This document shows positions 1 through 6,280 of a stretch of DNA of 18,949 nucleotides, piece by piece; position 1 is the stretch's first letter, and each line of letters starts with the position of its first letter. The DNA is from CAYTED01 sp964404075. Its GTDB lineage: Bacteria > Patescibacteriota > Minisyncoccia > Moranbacterales > UBA1568. The stretch is taken from the NCBI GenBank assembly GCA_964404075.1, contig CAYOIM010000018.1, positions 1-18,949 of the forward strand. Direction: 5' to 3'. The notes beneath the pieces were generated by a model that was not told the origin of the DNA, made no database searches, and saw only the letters and a program-made list of their open reading frames with translations. A program made the translations under genes and the position numbers.

Positions 1-2
1 TA

Positions 3-29
3 TTAGCACTCGCACTTGACGAGTGCTAA
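3..29. promoter_or_regulatory. CIRCE operator (HrcA binding site)
   Basis: A perfect inverted repeat, TTAGCACTC at 3-11 and GAGTGCTAA at 21-29 with a 9-nt spacer, matches the canonical CIRCE element. CIRCE is the operator of the heat-shock repressor HrcA, whose gene follows, so autoregulation is expected. The only CIRCE seen in the window is this one; none precedes hsp20 or dnaK. Confidence 0.97.
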
Positions 30-44
30 ATCATTTTATATACT
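16..44 (+). promoter_or_regulatory. hrcA promoter embedded in CIRCE
   Basis: TTGACG at 16-21, a 17-nt spacer and TATACT at 39-44 form a near-consensus sigma-70 promoter. The -35 box lies in the spacer and right arm of CIRCE, so bound HrcA would block RNA polymerase. The predicted start near 51 leaves a leader of about 85 nt before the hrcA ATG. Confidence 0.85.
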
Positions 45-93
45 ACGAATGTCACCAATACAACCACAAATCATCACTCATCCGTTTCAAAGA

Positions 94-129
94 ATTCGTG
101 CCATTCGTGGGAGATTCGTATATATTCGT
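94..129 (+). repeat. four phased ATTCGT direct repeats in hrcA leader
   Basis: ATTCGT occurs at 94-99, 103-108, 114-119 and 124-129, spaced 9, 11 and 10 nt, about one helical turn. The array lies between the CIRCE promoter and the hrcA start codon. Its function is unknown; it may be an intergenic low-complexity repeat. Confidence 0.8.
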
Positions 130-135
130 ACCAAT

Positions 136-900
136 ATGAATCAAAGACAGAAACAAGTGCTCTCGGCGATCGTCGAGCTCTACACGCAGACGGCGGTACC
201 GGTCGGTTCTGAGGCGCTCCTCGAGCATACAGGTCTCACTGTCAGCTCGGCGACTCTGCGGAACGATATGATGACGCTGGAAAAGGAGGGACTCCTCTAT
301 CAGCCGCACATATCCGCGGGACGCATCCCGACCGATGCCGGTTACCGGATGTATGTCGAAGAGATGATGGGGGATACCGACCTCTCGCGCGAAGATCAAA
401 GGCGCCTCCAGAAAGAACTGCTCATGATGAAAGCGAAGCAGGCGAGACTCGGGAAAAGCACGACGAAGCTCCTCTCCGCGCTCTCCGGCAACCTCGCGGT
501 CTCGGGACTCATCGACCAGAATGAGAGCTACGACTTCGGGATGAAGGAACTCATGGAGAAACCGGAGTTCCAAGAGATAGACGAGCTCTGCCGGATCGTC
601 GAGACCCTCGACTCCCTCGACGAGAAACTCGACGGCATCATGGTGCGATTGAAGGATGGCAAGACGCATATCTTCATCGGCGAAGAGAACCCGATCAAAG
701 AGATATCCAATTGTTCCATGGTGGTCGCGCCGTATGAGAGCAAGGAGGGGAAGGGGATCCTCGCCATCATCGGTCCCAAGCGCATGGACTACGCGAAGAA
801 CAAGTCCCTCATCGAATACATGAAGAAACTCCTCAATGCCTCCAATGCGCACGCGATCGTCCTCGTCACCGCCTCGGGATTCATATCAGTCATTTCATGA
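136..900 (+). CDS. hrcA: heat-inducible transcription repressor HrcA (short form)
   Basis: HrcA represses heat-shock genes by binding CIRCE. The N-terminus has the HrcA winged-helix pattern: MNQRQKQVLSAIVELY, PVGSEALLE, SSATLRNDM, and then SAGRIPTDAGYRMYVEE near residues 60-76. The C-terminal half keeps family-like segments (FIGEEN, SMVVAPYE, GILAIIGPKRMDYAK). At 254 aa it is shorter than the usual 340-350 aa, with the middle region reduced, and it has about 19 extra residues after the usual end. I chose ATG 136 because homology begins there. The frame is open back to 16, but that would place the start inside CIRCE. No SD precedes it. Its stop overlaps a possible ATG (ATGA, 897-900). It heads the heat-shock cluster with grpE, hsp20 and dnaK. 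Confidence 0.93.
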   Translation: MNQRQKQVLSAIVELYTQTAVPVGSEALLEHTGLTVSSATLRNDMMTLEKEGLLYQPHISAGRIPTDAGYRMYVEEMMGDTDLSREDQRRLQKELLMMKAKQARLGKSTTKLLSALSGNLAVSGLIDQNESYDFGMKELMEKPEFQEIDELCRIVETLDSLDEKLDGIMVRLKDGKTHIFIGEENPIKEISNCSMVVAPYESKEGKGILAIIGPKRMDYAKNKSLIEYMKKLLNASNAHAIVLVTASGFISVIS

Positions 901-939
901 AGAATATTGAATGTAGAAAAGTGAATATCGATTTTGCAG

Positions 940-973
940 AGCGGTCGTTCCGCCTGCGGGCGGTGCGACCGCT
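940..973 (+). repeat. dispersed nested-palindrome element, copy A
   Basis: A 34-nt imperfect palindrome: outer arms AGCGGTCG / CGACCGCT, inner stem CCGCC / GGCGG, followed by GTTTGAAAAAA. It is related to copies at 2308-2342, 10638-10672 and 12120-12166. The 3' side is A-rich rather than T-rich, so it is not a typical intrinsic terminator. Confidence 0.8.
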
Positions 974-1001
974 GTTTGAAAAAAGGGTGAGAATAACAAT
1001 T

Positions 1002-1094
1002 ATGATTGAAAATCAAGAGGAGCCAAGTGAGGAGGAAAAAGAACGCAAAAAGAAATTCGAAGAAGCCAAGGCACGCATGACGAAGTCATCATGA
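1002..1094 (+). CDS. possible 30-aa charged peptide upstream of grpE
   Basis: A short ORF starts at ATG 1002 with a weak GGGTGAG purine run upstream, and encodes a Glu/Lys-rich peptide (MIENQEEPSEEEKERKKKFE...). Its stop overlaps an upstream in-frame ATG of grpE (ATGA at 1091-1094). The same frame is open from 897, but that part crosses repeat copy A and is unlikely to be coding. No family is recognised. It may be a small coupled gene or chance coding in the leader. Confidence 0.25.
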   Translation: MIENQEEPSEEEKERKKKFEEAKARMTKSS

Positions 1095-1171
1095 AACAGA
1101 ATCAAGAATTTAGAATTAAAAATCAAGAAGATATGACAAAAGATCCAAAAAAACATGTAAAGGAGGAAGTA

Positions 1172-1702
1172 ATGGACGAAATAATCGATGAGACTCCACC
1201 GACAGAAGAGGTGCCACAGGAAGCAATCGCGCCAGAAGATATTGATTGGAAAGAAAAATCCGAAGAATACCTGGACGACCTGAAGCGGCTCCAAGCGGAC
1301 TTTGAAAACTACAAGAAACGGATGGCGAGTGAACAGAGGGAGACGATGCGATTCGTGACGACCGGTATCATCTCCGACCTCGTCCCGATACTTGACAACT
1401 TCAATATGGCGGTCGCGCATGTACCGGAGGACAAGAAGAAAGACCCATGGGTCACCGGTATCACCTATATCGAGAAGCAATTCGAGGAAGCAATCGCGGG
1501 GTACGGAGTGGATATCATGGAAGTGAAGGCGGGGGATACCTTTGACCCGAGCAGGCATGAAGCGGTAGGCAGTGAGCAAGGAGCAATGAACAGTGATCCG
1601 GGAGCAGAAGATACGAAAAAACAGAAAATAGCAAAGGTACTCCAAAAAGGCTATCTCATGGGTGACAAGGTGATCAGAGCAGCAAAAGTAACAGTAAACT
1701 AA
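1172..1702 (+). CDS. grpE: nucleotide exchange factor GrpE
   Basis: GrpE releases ADP from DnaK in the cytoplasmic chaperone cycle. The 176-aa protein has the expected long helix (residues about 25-80, LKRLQADFENYKKR, then DLVPILDNFNMA) and C-terminal beta domain (FDPSRHEAV ... VLQKGYLMGDKVIRAAKV). ATG 1172 is chosen because a strong SD (AAAGGAGG, 1159-1166) lies 5 nt upstream. The frame is open back to 1091, adding 27 residues coded by AT-rich, spacer-like sequence. One oddity is an extra stretch of about 20 residues in the beta domain (GSEQGAMNSDPGAEDTKKQK), coded by a repetitive segment. It sits between hrcA and hsp20 and upstream of its partner dnaK. Confidence 0.95.
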   Translation: MDEIIDETPPTEEVPQEAIAPEDIDWKEKSEEYLDDLKRLQADFENYKKRMASEQRETMRFVTTGIISDLVPILDNFNMAVAHVPEDKKKDPWVTGITYIEKQFEEAIAGYGVDIMEVKAGDTFDPSRHEAVGSEQGAMNSDPGAEDTKKQKIAKVLQKGYLMGDKVIRAAKVTVN

Positions 1703-1823
1703 TTTTCAATTCACAATTTTCAAACAATGATTCAAAGCAATAATTAAAAAATTAATTCATTGAGTCATTGAAAATTGTTTAGAAATTAGAAATTGATAAT
1801 TAAAAATTTATTCAGGAAAGGGG
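1703..1823. repeat. AT-rich low-complexity spacer with inverted repeat
   Basis: The spacer between grpE and hsp20 is built of variations on CAATTTTCAA, AATTAAAAATT and similar words. CAATTTTCAA at 1714-1723 is the inverse of TTGAAAATTG at 1768-1777, with partial pairing continuing inward. It has no G+C-rich stem, so it is at best a weak terminator. No gene is seen in it. Confidence 0.6.
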
Positions 1824-1832
1824 GTGAAAAAT

Positions 1833-2240
1833 ATGACGCGTCATCTCATACCATTTCCGACAAGCGAGCTCAGTCGTTTCTTCGGAGATGAATTTCTCGG
1901 AAGCGGAGATTTCTTCCCGGCACTCGATGTCTACCAGGACAAGGACAGTGTCGTCGCGGAACTCTCGCTCCCCGGAATCGATCCGGACAAGGTGGATATC
2001 GTTATCGAAAACGATGTCCTCACCGTGAGCGGTTCGTCCGAAGAGAAACAGGAAGTGAAGCGGGAGGATTACTATCGCAAAGAAGTCCGCACCGGAAATT
2101 TCTCACGATCGGTCGTACTCCCGATGGCGGTGAAAGCCGATGAAACCAAGGCGAAGTATGATAAGGGGCTCCTGACCATCACGATGCCGAAGGAAGAATC
2201 GGTCAAGCCGAAGAAGATCTCGGTGCATGTCGGCAAGTAA
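1833..2240 (+). CDS. small heat-shock protein, Hsp20 / alpha-crystallin family
   Basis: An ATP-independent holdase chaperone that binds unfolding proteins and passes them to DnaK. The alpha-crystallin domain covers about residues 28-130: FPALDVYQDKDSVVAELSLPG, a central NDVLTVSG strand, FSRSVVLP, then KGLLTITMPK. The length of 135 aa is typical, with a short N-terminal arm. ATG 1833 is preferred: the run GGGGGTGA (1820-1827), 5 nt upstream, is an excellent SD, and the in-frame GTG at 1824 lies inside it. The context (hrcA, grpE, dnaK) fits a heat-shock role. No CIRCE precedes it. Confidence 0.95.
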   Translation: MTRHLIPFPTSELSRFFGDEFLGSGDFFPALDVYQDKDSVVAELSLPGIDPDKVDIVIENDVLTVSGSSEEKQEVKREDYYRKEVRTGNFSRSVVLPMAVKADETKAKYDKGLLTITMPKEESVKPKKISVHVGK

Positions 2241-2291
2241 TCCTGCTTGAAGTCGCTCTACCCTGAGCAGTAGAGCGGCAAAAGAGCAGGA
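2241..2291 (+). other. nested hairpin after hsp20
   Basis: Two inverted repeats are nested: TCCTGCT (2241-2247) with AGCAGGA (2285-2291), enclosing CGCTCTAC (2254-2261) with GTAGAGCG (2270-2277) and an 8-nt loop. The structure begins right after the hsp20 stop codon. There is no T-tract, so it may act as a 3' stabiliser or a weak terminator. Confidence 0.5.
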
Positions 2292-2307
2292 GTACTCAAA
2301 ACAGCAT

Positions 2308-2342
2308 AGCGGTCGTTCCGCTTTTGGAGCGGTGCGTCCGCT
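2308..2342 (+). repeat. dispersed nested-palindrome element, copy B
   Basis: 35 nt: AGCGG-tcgtt-CCGCT-tttgg-AGCGG-tgcgt-CCGCT, followed by GTTCGAAAAAA. Outer and inner 5-bp stems flank a partly paired internal segment. It is the same element as copy A, and the reverse of the 10638-10672 copy. Confidence 0.85.
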
Positions 2343-2366
2343 GTTCGAAAAAATAAGTAAATAATT

Positions 2367-2396
2367 TTGTAATCAAATAAGTAATAAGTATAGAAT
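2367..2396 (+). promoter_or_regulatory. putative dnaK promoter
   Basis: TTGTAA at 2367-2372, an 18-nt spacer and TAGAAT at 2391-2396 make a plausible sigma-70 promoter. It would start transcription near 2403 and give dnaK a leader of about 140 nt. That leader contains a small hairpin at 2414-2433 (CCG/CGG, TATC/GATA) and the start-codon hairpin at 2511-2548. Confidence 0.45.
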
Positions 2397-2510
2397 AGCT
2401 CCCCGCACAACTTCCGAATATCGCTTGATACGGTTTCAAGTCTGATGCACGGAAACGCCTACGGCTAGCTAGATGTAATAATTAGTAATAATAAAAGTCT
2501 GCGGGATGCT

Positions 2511-2548
2511 CATATTTGTAGCGTTTCGTGGACTCAACGACAAATATG
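2511..2548 (+). promoter_or_regulatory. start-codon-occluding hairpin, candidate dnaK RNA thermometer
   Basis: CATATTTGT (2511-2519) pairs perfectly with ACAAATATG (2540-2548). After a 2-nt bulge, CGTT (2522-2525) pairs with AACG (2536-2539) over a 10-nt loop. The last three bases of the 3' arm are the dnaK ATG. The outer stem is AT-rich and so easily melted. Heat-opened translation control is an inference; a DNA-level operator is the alternative. Confidence 0.5.
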
Positions 2549-4453
2549 GCAAAGATACTCGGTATCGATCTCGGTACCACCAACTCAGCGATGGCGATCG
2601 TCGAAGGAGGTAGCCCCACCATCCTCGAGAACAAGGAAGGGGCACGCACCACGCCATCCATGGTCGCGGTGAACAAGACGGGAGAGCGCCTCGTCGGACT
2701 CCTCGCCAAGCGGCAGAGCGTCACCAATCCGGAGAACACATTGTTCTCGGTCAAACGACTCATCGGCCGTCATTTCAACGACGACGAAGTGAAGCGCGAC
2801 ATGAAGACCCTCCCGTACAAGATCATCCGGGCGGGGGAAGGCGTGAAGATCATCATGGGCGGCAAGGAATACTCGCCACAGGAGATTTCCGCGATGATCC
2901 TCGGGAAATTGAAGGCTGATGCTGAAGAGAAACTCGGCGAAAAGATCACCGATGCGGTCATCACCGTTCCGGCGTATTTCGACGATTCGCAGAGGAAGGC
3001 GACCAAAGAGGCGGGTGAGATCGCCGGCTTCAATGTGCGTCGCATCATCAATGAACCGACGGCCGCCGCTCTCGCCTACGGATTCAACAAGAAGAAAGAT
3101 GAGAAGATCGCGGTGTACGACCTCGGCGGAGGGACATTCGATATCTCCATCCTCGAAGTCGCGGAAGATACCGTTGAAGTGAAATCAACCAACGGCGACA
3201 CGCATCTCGGTGGTGATGATTTCGACCAGCGGATCATCCACTGGATCCTCGATGAATTCAAGAAGCAGGAAGGCATCGACCTCGGCAAGGATCCGCTCGC
3301 ACTCCAGCGCATCAAGGAAGCCGCAGAAAAAGCGAAGATCGAACTCTCGACCGCACAGGACACCGAAATCAACCAGCCGTTCATCACGGCCGACGGGAGC
3401 GGTCCGAAACATCTCGTCATGAAGATGACCCGCGCGAAATTGGAAGAGCTCGTCGGCGATCTCGTCACCGCATCATTCGAACCGGTGAAGAAAGCGCTCG
3501 CCGATGCCAAGCTCGATGTGAAGGATATCAGCGAAGTGGTGCTCGTCGGAGGGATGACCCGCATGCCGCTCGTTCTCTCCTCAGTCGAGAAATTCTTCGG
3601 CAAGAAACCGAATATCTCGGTAAACCCGGATGAAGTCGTGGCCGCCGGTGCCGCCATCCAGGGAGGCGTGCTCGAAGGATCCGTGAAAGATGTGCTCCTC
3701 CTCGATGTGACACCGCTCACCTTCGGTATCGAGACCATGGGAGGTGTGCGCACCCCGCTCATCGACCGCAATACGACCGTCCCGGTCTCCCGCTCGCAGA
3801 CATTCTCCACCGCGGCCGACAATCAGCCGTCCGTGGAGATCCATGTCCTCCAGGGAGAGCGCGAGATGGCAGGAGACAACAAGTCGCTCGGACGATTCAT
3901 CCTCGACGGTATCCCACCCGCGCCGCGCGGCATTCCGCAGATCGAAGTTACCTTCGACATCGACGCCTCGGGAATTCTCTCCGTCACCGCCAAAGACAAG
4001 GCGACCGGCAAGTCCCAGAGCATCCGCATCGAATCCTCAACCGGTCTCTCCAAGGATGAGATCGAGCGCATGAAAAAAGATGCCGAGATACATGCCGAAG
4101 AAGACAAGAGGAAGAAGGAACTCATCGAGGCGCGCAACATGGCCGACTCGCTCTCCTACACGACCGAGAAATCGATGAAGGACGCAGGTGACAAACTCAC
4201 CGCCGATGAGAAGAAGCCGGTCGAGGAAGCGATCACCGAGCTCAACAAGGTGAAGAACGGCGATGACCTCTCAGCGATCAAGAAAGCGACCGAGAATCTC
4301 TCCACCGCCGCCCAAAAGATCGGCGAGAAGCTTTACAAGGCCGCGCAGGAAGCACAAGCCGCTTCACAGCCAACCGGCGATACGCCAAAGGCCGAAGGCG
4401 AAGCCACAACCGAAGCACCGAAAGATGCCGAAGTTGAGGAAGAGAAAAAGTAA
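2546..4453 (+). CDS. dnaK: chaperone protein DnaK (Hsp70)
   Basis: A cytoplasmic ATP-driven chaperone that works with GrpE (encoded upstream) and DnaJ (not in the window). The ATPase domain shows GIDLGTTNSAMAI at the N-terminus, VITVPAYFDDSQRKA, RIINEPTAAALAYG, VYDLGGGTFDISILE and VVLVGGMTRMP. The substrate-binding domain follows (DVTPLTFGIETMGG, GIPPAPRGIPQIEVTFDID), then a helical lid and an acidic, Lys-ended tail. At 635 aa it is full length. ATG 2546 gives the family start MAKILGIDLG; the in-frame GTG at 2528 would add six non-conserved residues. No SD is visible, and the ATG lies in the 3' arm of a hairpin. A strong terminator follows. Confidence 0.98.
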   Translation: MAKILGIDLGTTNSAMAIVEGGSPTILENKEGARTTPSMVAVNKTGERLVGLLAKRQSVTNPENTLFSVKRLIGRHFNDDEVKRDMKTLPYKIIRAGEGVKIIMGGKEYSPQEISAMILGKLKADAEEKLGEKITDAVITVPAYFDDSQRKATKEAGEIAGFNVRRIINEPTAAALAYGFNKKKDEKIAVYDLGGGTFDISILEVAEDTVEVKSTNGDTHLGGDDFDQRIIHWILDEFKKQEGIDLGKDPLALQRIKEAAEKAKIELSTAQDTEINQPFITADGSGPKHLVMKMTRAKLEELVGDLVTASFEPVKKALADAKLDVKDISEVVLVGGMTRMPLVLSSVEKFFGKKPNISVNPDEVVAAGAAIQGGVLEGSVKDVLLLDVTPLTFGIETMGGVRTPLIDRNTTVPVSRSQTFSTAADNQPSVEIHVLQGEREMAGDNKSLGRFILDGIPPAPRGIPQIEVTFDIDASGILSVTAKDKATGKSQSIRIESSTGLSKDEIERMKKDAEIHAEEDKRKKELIEARNMADSLSYTTEKSMKDAGDKLTADEKKPVEEAITELNKVKNGDDLSAIKKATENLSTAAQKIGEKLYKAAQEAQAASQPTGDTPKAEGEATTEAPKDAEVEEEKK

Positions 4454-4462
4454 GAGTAGTAT

Positions 4463-4491
4463 AAAGAGCGGAGGCTGTTCCTCCGCTCTTT
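4463..4491 (+). terminator. rho-independent terminator after dnaK
   Basis: A perfect 12-bp stem, AAAGAGCGGAGG (4463-4474) and CCTCCGCTCTTT (4480-4491), with a 5-nt loop. It begins 10 nt after the dnaK stop and ends the heat-shock block. It is nearly symmetrical, though the T-tract is short. Confidence 0.85.
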
Positions 4492-4508
4492 AATTACAAA
4501 ATACCCAT

Positions 4509-4847
4509 ATGGAACTAAGGGATTTTATTAAAAAAGTGACTTTAGATATAGTGAGCGCCATTGAAGAATCAAGGGAGCAATCCGGCAGAGATATGCACCT
4601 TAATTCAACTAGCGGAAAGAGGACAATTGAATTTGATATAGCAGTCACTACCGAAGACAATGTATCTGCTGGCGGTAGCGGTGGTATAAAGGTTCTACAC
4701 TTCATTGAAGGTGGTGGTAATATTGGAACCGAACTTAAAAACTCTACAGTAAGCAGAATCCAGTTCGGAATTCATGTCGATGCATTAACTAAAATTGAAC
4801 AAGCAAGACTTGATGCATCAAACAATAATCTTCCCGCGGAATATTAA
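4509..4847 (+). CDS. Trypco2-like small protein (tentative)
   Basis: 112 aa. An N-terminal helix (MELRDFIKKVTLDIVSAIEE) is followed by a beta-rich region: RTIEFDIAVTTED, then a Gly-rich turn GGSGGIKVLHFI, then STVSRIQFGIHVD. This helix / strand / AVT.E / Gly-rich / strand / ...V.F.I pattern resembles the trypsin-co-occurring domain 2 (Trypco2). That domain is known from predicted biological-conflict systems, where it accompanies trypsin-like proteases and signalling NTPases. No such partner is seen here. No SD precedes the ATG. It opens an A+T-rich segment right after the dnaK terminator, which suggests accessory DNA. I am fairly sure it is a gene and only moderately sure of the family. Confidence 0.55.
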   Translation: MELRDFIKKVTLDIVSAIEESREQSGRDMHLNSTSGKRTIEFDIAVTTEDNVSAGGSGGIKVLHFIEGGGNIGTELKNSTVSRIQFGIHVDALTKIEQARLDASNNNLPAEY

Positions 4848-4909
4848 AAAACATATCAAGGAAGTATAACCTTTTTCTTTTTAAGAAAATTAAATCATCA
4901 CGAAATATT

Positions 4910-5215
4910 ATGACCAAGGAAAATATCGAAAAGGAATGGTCTAAATTTAATAAAATATTTTGGTTAGCATTCATTGGCTTTTGCATTGGATTTAGTAGTG
5001 CAATACCAATGCCAGCATCTCTTGTTGTTGGGTTGTCATCAGTATTACTTCTCTGTTATTCGCTGGGCAAATACGGGCATTATTTTTCTGGCCAGAAAAA
5101 GGATCGCTTAATTGGAGTGCTAGGAACTGGGCTACCAGTAGCTTGGGTATCAATTCTAATTGGTTATTACTTGGTGAAAAGTAATAAAGAAAAGGCTCTC
5201 AAATCAATAGATTAA
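4910..5215 (+). CDS. small three-TM membrane protein, hypothetical
   Basis: 101 aa. A charged N-terminus (MTKENIEKEWSKFNK) is followed by hydrophobic segments at about residues 16-34, 37-53 and 68-87, and a basic tail (KSNKEKALKSID). No family is recognised. It is 62 nt after the Trypco2-like gene on the same strand and shares its A+T-rich composition, so the two may be one accessory unit. No SD is seen before ATG 4910. Confidence 0.6.
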   Translation: MTKENIEKEWSKFNKIFWLAFIGFCIGFSSAIPMPASLVVGLSSVLLLCYSLGKYGHYFSGQKKDRLIGVLGTGLPVAWVSILIGYYLVKSNKEKALKSID

Positions 5216-5220
5216 AAGGG

Positions 5221-5226
5221 TATAAT
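5221..5226 (+). promoter_or_regulatory. consensus -10 box before pseudogene
   Basis: A perfect TATAAT lies 13 nt before the ATG at 5240. A -35 box is not clear (CTCAAA near 5198). If used, the transcript would have only about a 7-nt leader. Confidence 0.45.
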
Positions 5227-5239
5227 GCATTCAATCTAT

Positions 5240-5493
5240 ATGAATAAAATCATCAGTATTATTTCTCTGTCAGCCCTCGCAATTGTTCTGTTTGCAAGCA
5301 TGACAGAGACATCTTCCGCCGCCAGCTGAGTAAGCGGATATACACGCAGGAGCACGGGAACCTATGTCGCACCACACTATAAATCAACCCGCGACACTTC
5401 GCGATGGAACAATTATTCAACCGAGAAAACTACAATCCCTACACTGGCAAGAAAGGCTCCGCCAGACCATATAGAATCTACCGCTCCAAGTGA
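5240..5493 (+). pseudogene. broken secreted small-protein gene (GTYVxPHY / NPYTGKKG type)
   Basis: Codons 1-29 encode a signal peptide (MNKIISIISLSALAIVLFAS...SSAAS) ending at an in-frame TGA (5327-5329). The same frame continues with VSGYTRRSTGTYVAPHYKST and RWNNYST. After an apparent 1-nt deletion near 5420-5422, another frame gives RENYNPYTGKKGSARPYRI and ends at TGA 5491. Together these rebuild a widespread small exported protein type with a YTR..GTYV.PHY motif and a C-terminal NPYTGK.G motif. Its function is unknown to me. One nonsense and one frameshift mutation argue for decay or for consensus errors. TGA recoding is unlikely, because TGA ends other genes here and RF2 is encoded. Confidence 0.75.
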
Positions 5494-5507
5494 TAGAAAT
5501 GCGAAAA

Positions 5508-5528
5508 TTTCCTTGCATTTTAAGGAAA
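5508..5528 (+). other. hairpin at the mntA promoter
   Basis: TTTCCTT (5508-5514) and AAGGAAA (5522-5528) form a 7-bp hairpin with a 7-nt loop. It overlaps the -35 box and contains the only SD-like AAGGA near mntA. It could be an operator for the toxin-antitoxin complex or a weak leader structure. Confidence 0.4.
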
Positions 5529-5541
5529 ATATTTGTATTAT
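5513..5541 (+). promoter_or_regulatory. mntA-hepT promoter
   Basis: TTGCAT (5513-5518), a 17-nt spacer and TATTAT (5536-5541). The predicted start near 5548 coincides with an in-frame ATG, so the mRNA may be leaderless. Confidence 0.55.
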
Positions 5542-5547
5542 ATGGTT

Positions 5548-5835
5548 ATGGAAAAGAATCTCGAAAGCATCAAAATTGATCTGATTCCGTTACTGCGGAG
5601 CAATGACGCATCCCAGTCTTTTGTGTTTGGTTCGTATGCAAGAAACGATGCCCACGAAGGAAGCGATCTCGACCTCTTGCTCTCATTTCGTACTCGAAAA
5701 TCATTACTTGACCTTGTGGCACTTCAGTTGGAATTAGAAGAGAAACTTGGTATGAAGGTGGACATCGTAACGGAAGAATCGCTTCATCCTAGATTACGGC
5801 CACTTATTGATCGTGAAAAAATCCGAGTACTATGA
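5548..5835 (+). CDS. MNT-domain nucleotidyltransferase antitoxin, MntA-like
   Basis: A minimal nucleotidyltransferase of 95 aa. The core motif is FGSYARNDAHEGSDLDLLLSF (residues 27-47, given here as two joined parts: FGSYARNDAH and EGSDLDLLLSF), with metal-binding D40 and D42 and the third Asp in VDIV (D72). In characterised MntA/HepT pairs the MNT protein neutralises the HEPN toxin by adding AMP residues to a Tyr near its active site. All three acidic residues are present here, so activity is plausible. The stop overlaps the hepT ATG (ATGA, 5832-5835), indicating coupling. ATG 5548 is chosen because the promoter predicts a transcript starting there. TTG 5533, with an AAGGA 6 nt upstream, and ATG 5542 are alternatives. 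Confidence 0.88.
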   Translation: MEKNLESIKIDLIPLLRSNDASQSFVFGSYARNDAHEGSDLDLLLSFRTRKSLLDLVALQLELEEKLGMKVDIVTEESLHPRLRPLIDREKIRVL

Positions 5836-6173
5836 CGAAAGACCCTATAATATTTCTTGATCATATTCTTGAAAGCATTGCGCTCGTAGAAAGGTATGTT
5901 TCGAATGTTTCTGAAGAGACATTCCTTTCGGATATCGGGACGCAAGACAAAATAATCCGTCGCCTCTCGATTATCGGCGAAGCAGCATCTCAACTACCGG
6001 AAAATATCCGTGTAGCCTATCCTGAAACGAAATGGAAAGAAATTATCGGGATGCGGAATTTTCTTATTCACGAATATTTTGGTGTCACTCTTTCGGAAGT
6101 CTGGCTTACAGTACAGCGCGACCTTCCCGAACTTCGTGATCAGGTGAAGCGCATCAAAGAAAGTCTCGCGTAA
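5832..6173 (+). CDS. HEPN-domain toxin, HepT-like (DUF86)
   Basis: 113 aa, the usual HepT size. The HEPN ribonuclease motif RX4HXY is intact as R75-NFLI-H80-E-Y82 in GMRNFLIHEYFG. Upstream helices include DIGTQDKIIRRLSIIGEAA, typical of the family. HepT proteins are RNases that stop growth; the paired MNT antitoxin modifies the Tyr of this motif. The 4-nt overlap with mntA and the terminator after it make a self-contained toxin-antitoxin operon within the accessory region. Confidence 0.9.
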   Translation: MTKDPIIFLDHILESIALVERYVSNVSEETFLSDIGTQDKIIRRLSIIGEAASQLPENIRVAYPETKWKEIIGMRNFLIHEYFGVTLSEVWLTVQRDLPELRDQVKRIKESLA

Positions 6174-6225
6174 CGAGGCAATGGTTCTTGCATATTTCTT
6201 GGCTTCATTGAGATGTTAGATAAAG

Positions 6226-6256
6226 AAAAAGGGGAGGCGCGTTGCGTCTCCCTTTT
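6226..6256. terminator. terminator between hepT and the convergent minus-strand gene
   Basis: AAAAAGGGGAGGCGC (6226-6240) and GCGTCTCCCTTTT (6244-6256) form a strong stem with one bulged G and a G.T pair, over a 3-nt loop. A- and T-rich sides make it usable in both directions between convergent genes. Confidence 0.8.
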
Positions 6257-6280
6257 GGTTTTCGGACAGTGCCCTAGAGA

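Noticed and set aside
52..852. Long minus-strand frame opposite hrcA
   Set aside because: It mirrors the codon pattern of hrcA and has no family motifs; hrcA is certain.
940..973. Repeat copy A as a rho-independent terminator
   Set aside because: The stem is followed by A-rich, not T-rich, sequence, and the other copies show the same.
897..1001. Upstream part of the 65-codon frame after hrcA as coding
   Set aside because: It runs through the palindromic repeat copy A and has no protein-like conservation; only the part from 1002 is listed, with low confidence.
2405..2470. Riboswitch upstream of dnaK (GEMM-like words ACGGAAACGCCTACGGC)
   Set aside because: Only a loose resemblance; the conserved core of known classes is not met.
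3076..3822. Minus-strand frame of 248 codons inside dnaK
   Set aside because: Ser/Pro/Arg-rich antisense shadow of dnaK with no recognisable domain.
5327..5329. TGA read as glycine (genetic code 25) in the secreted-protein gene
   Set aside because: TGA ends hrcA, the ferredoxin gene and others; RF2 is encoded with its TGA-dependent frameshift; and a second frameshift is needed anyway.
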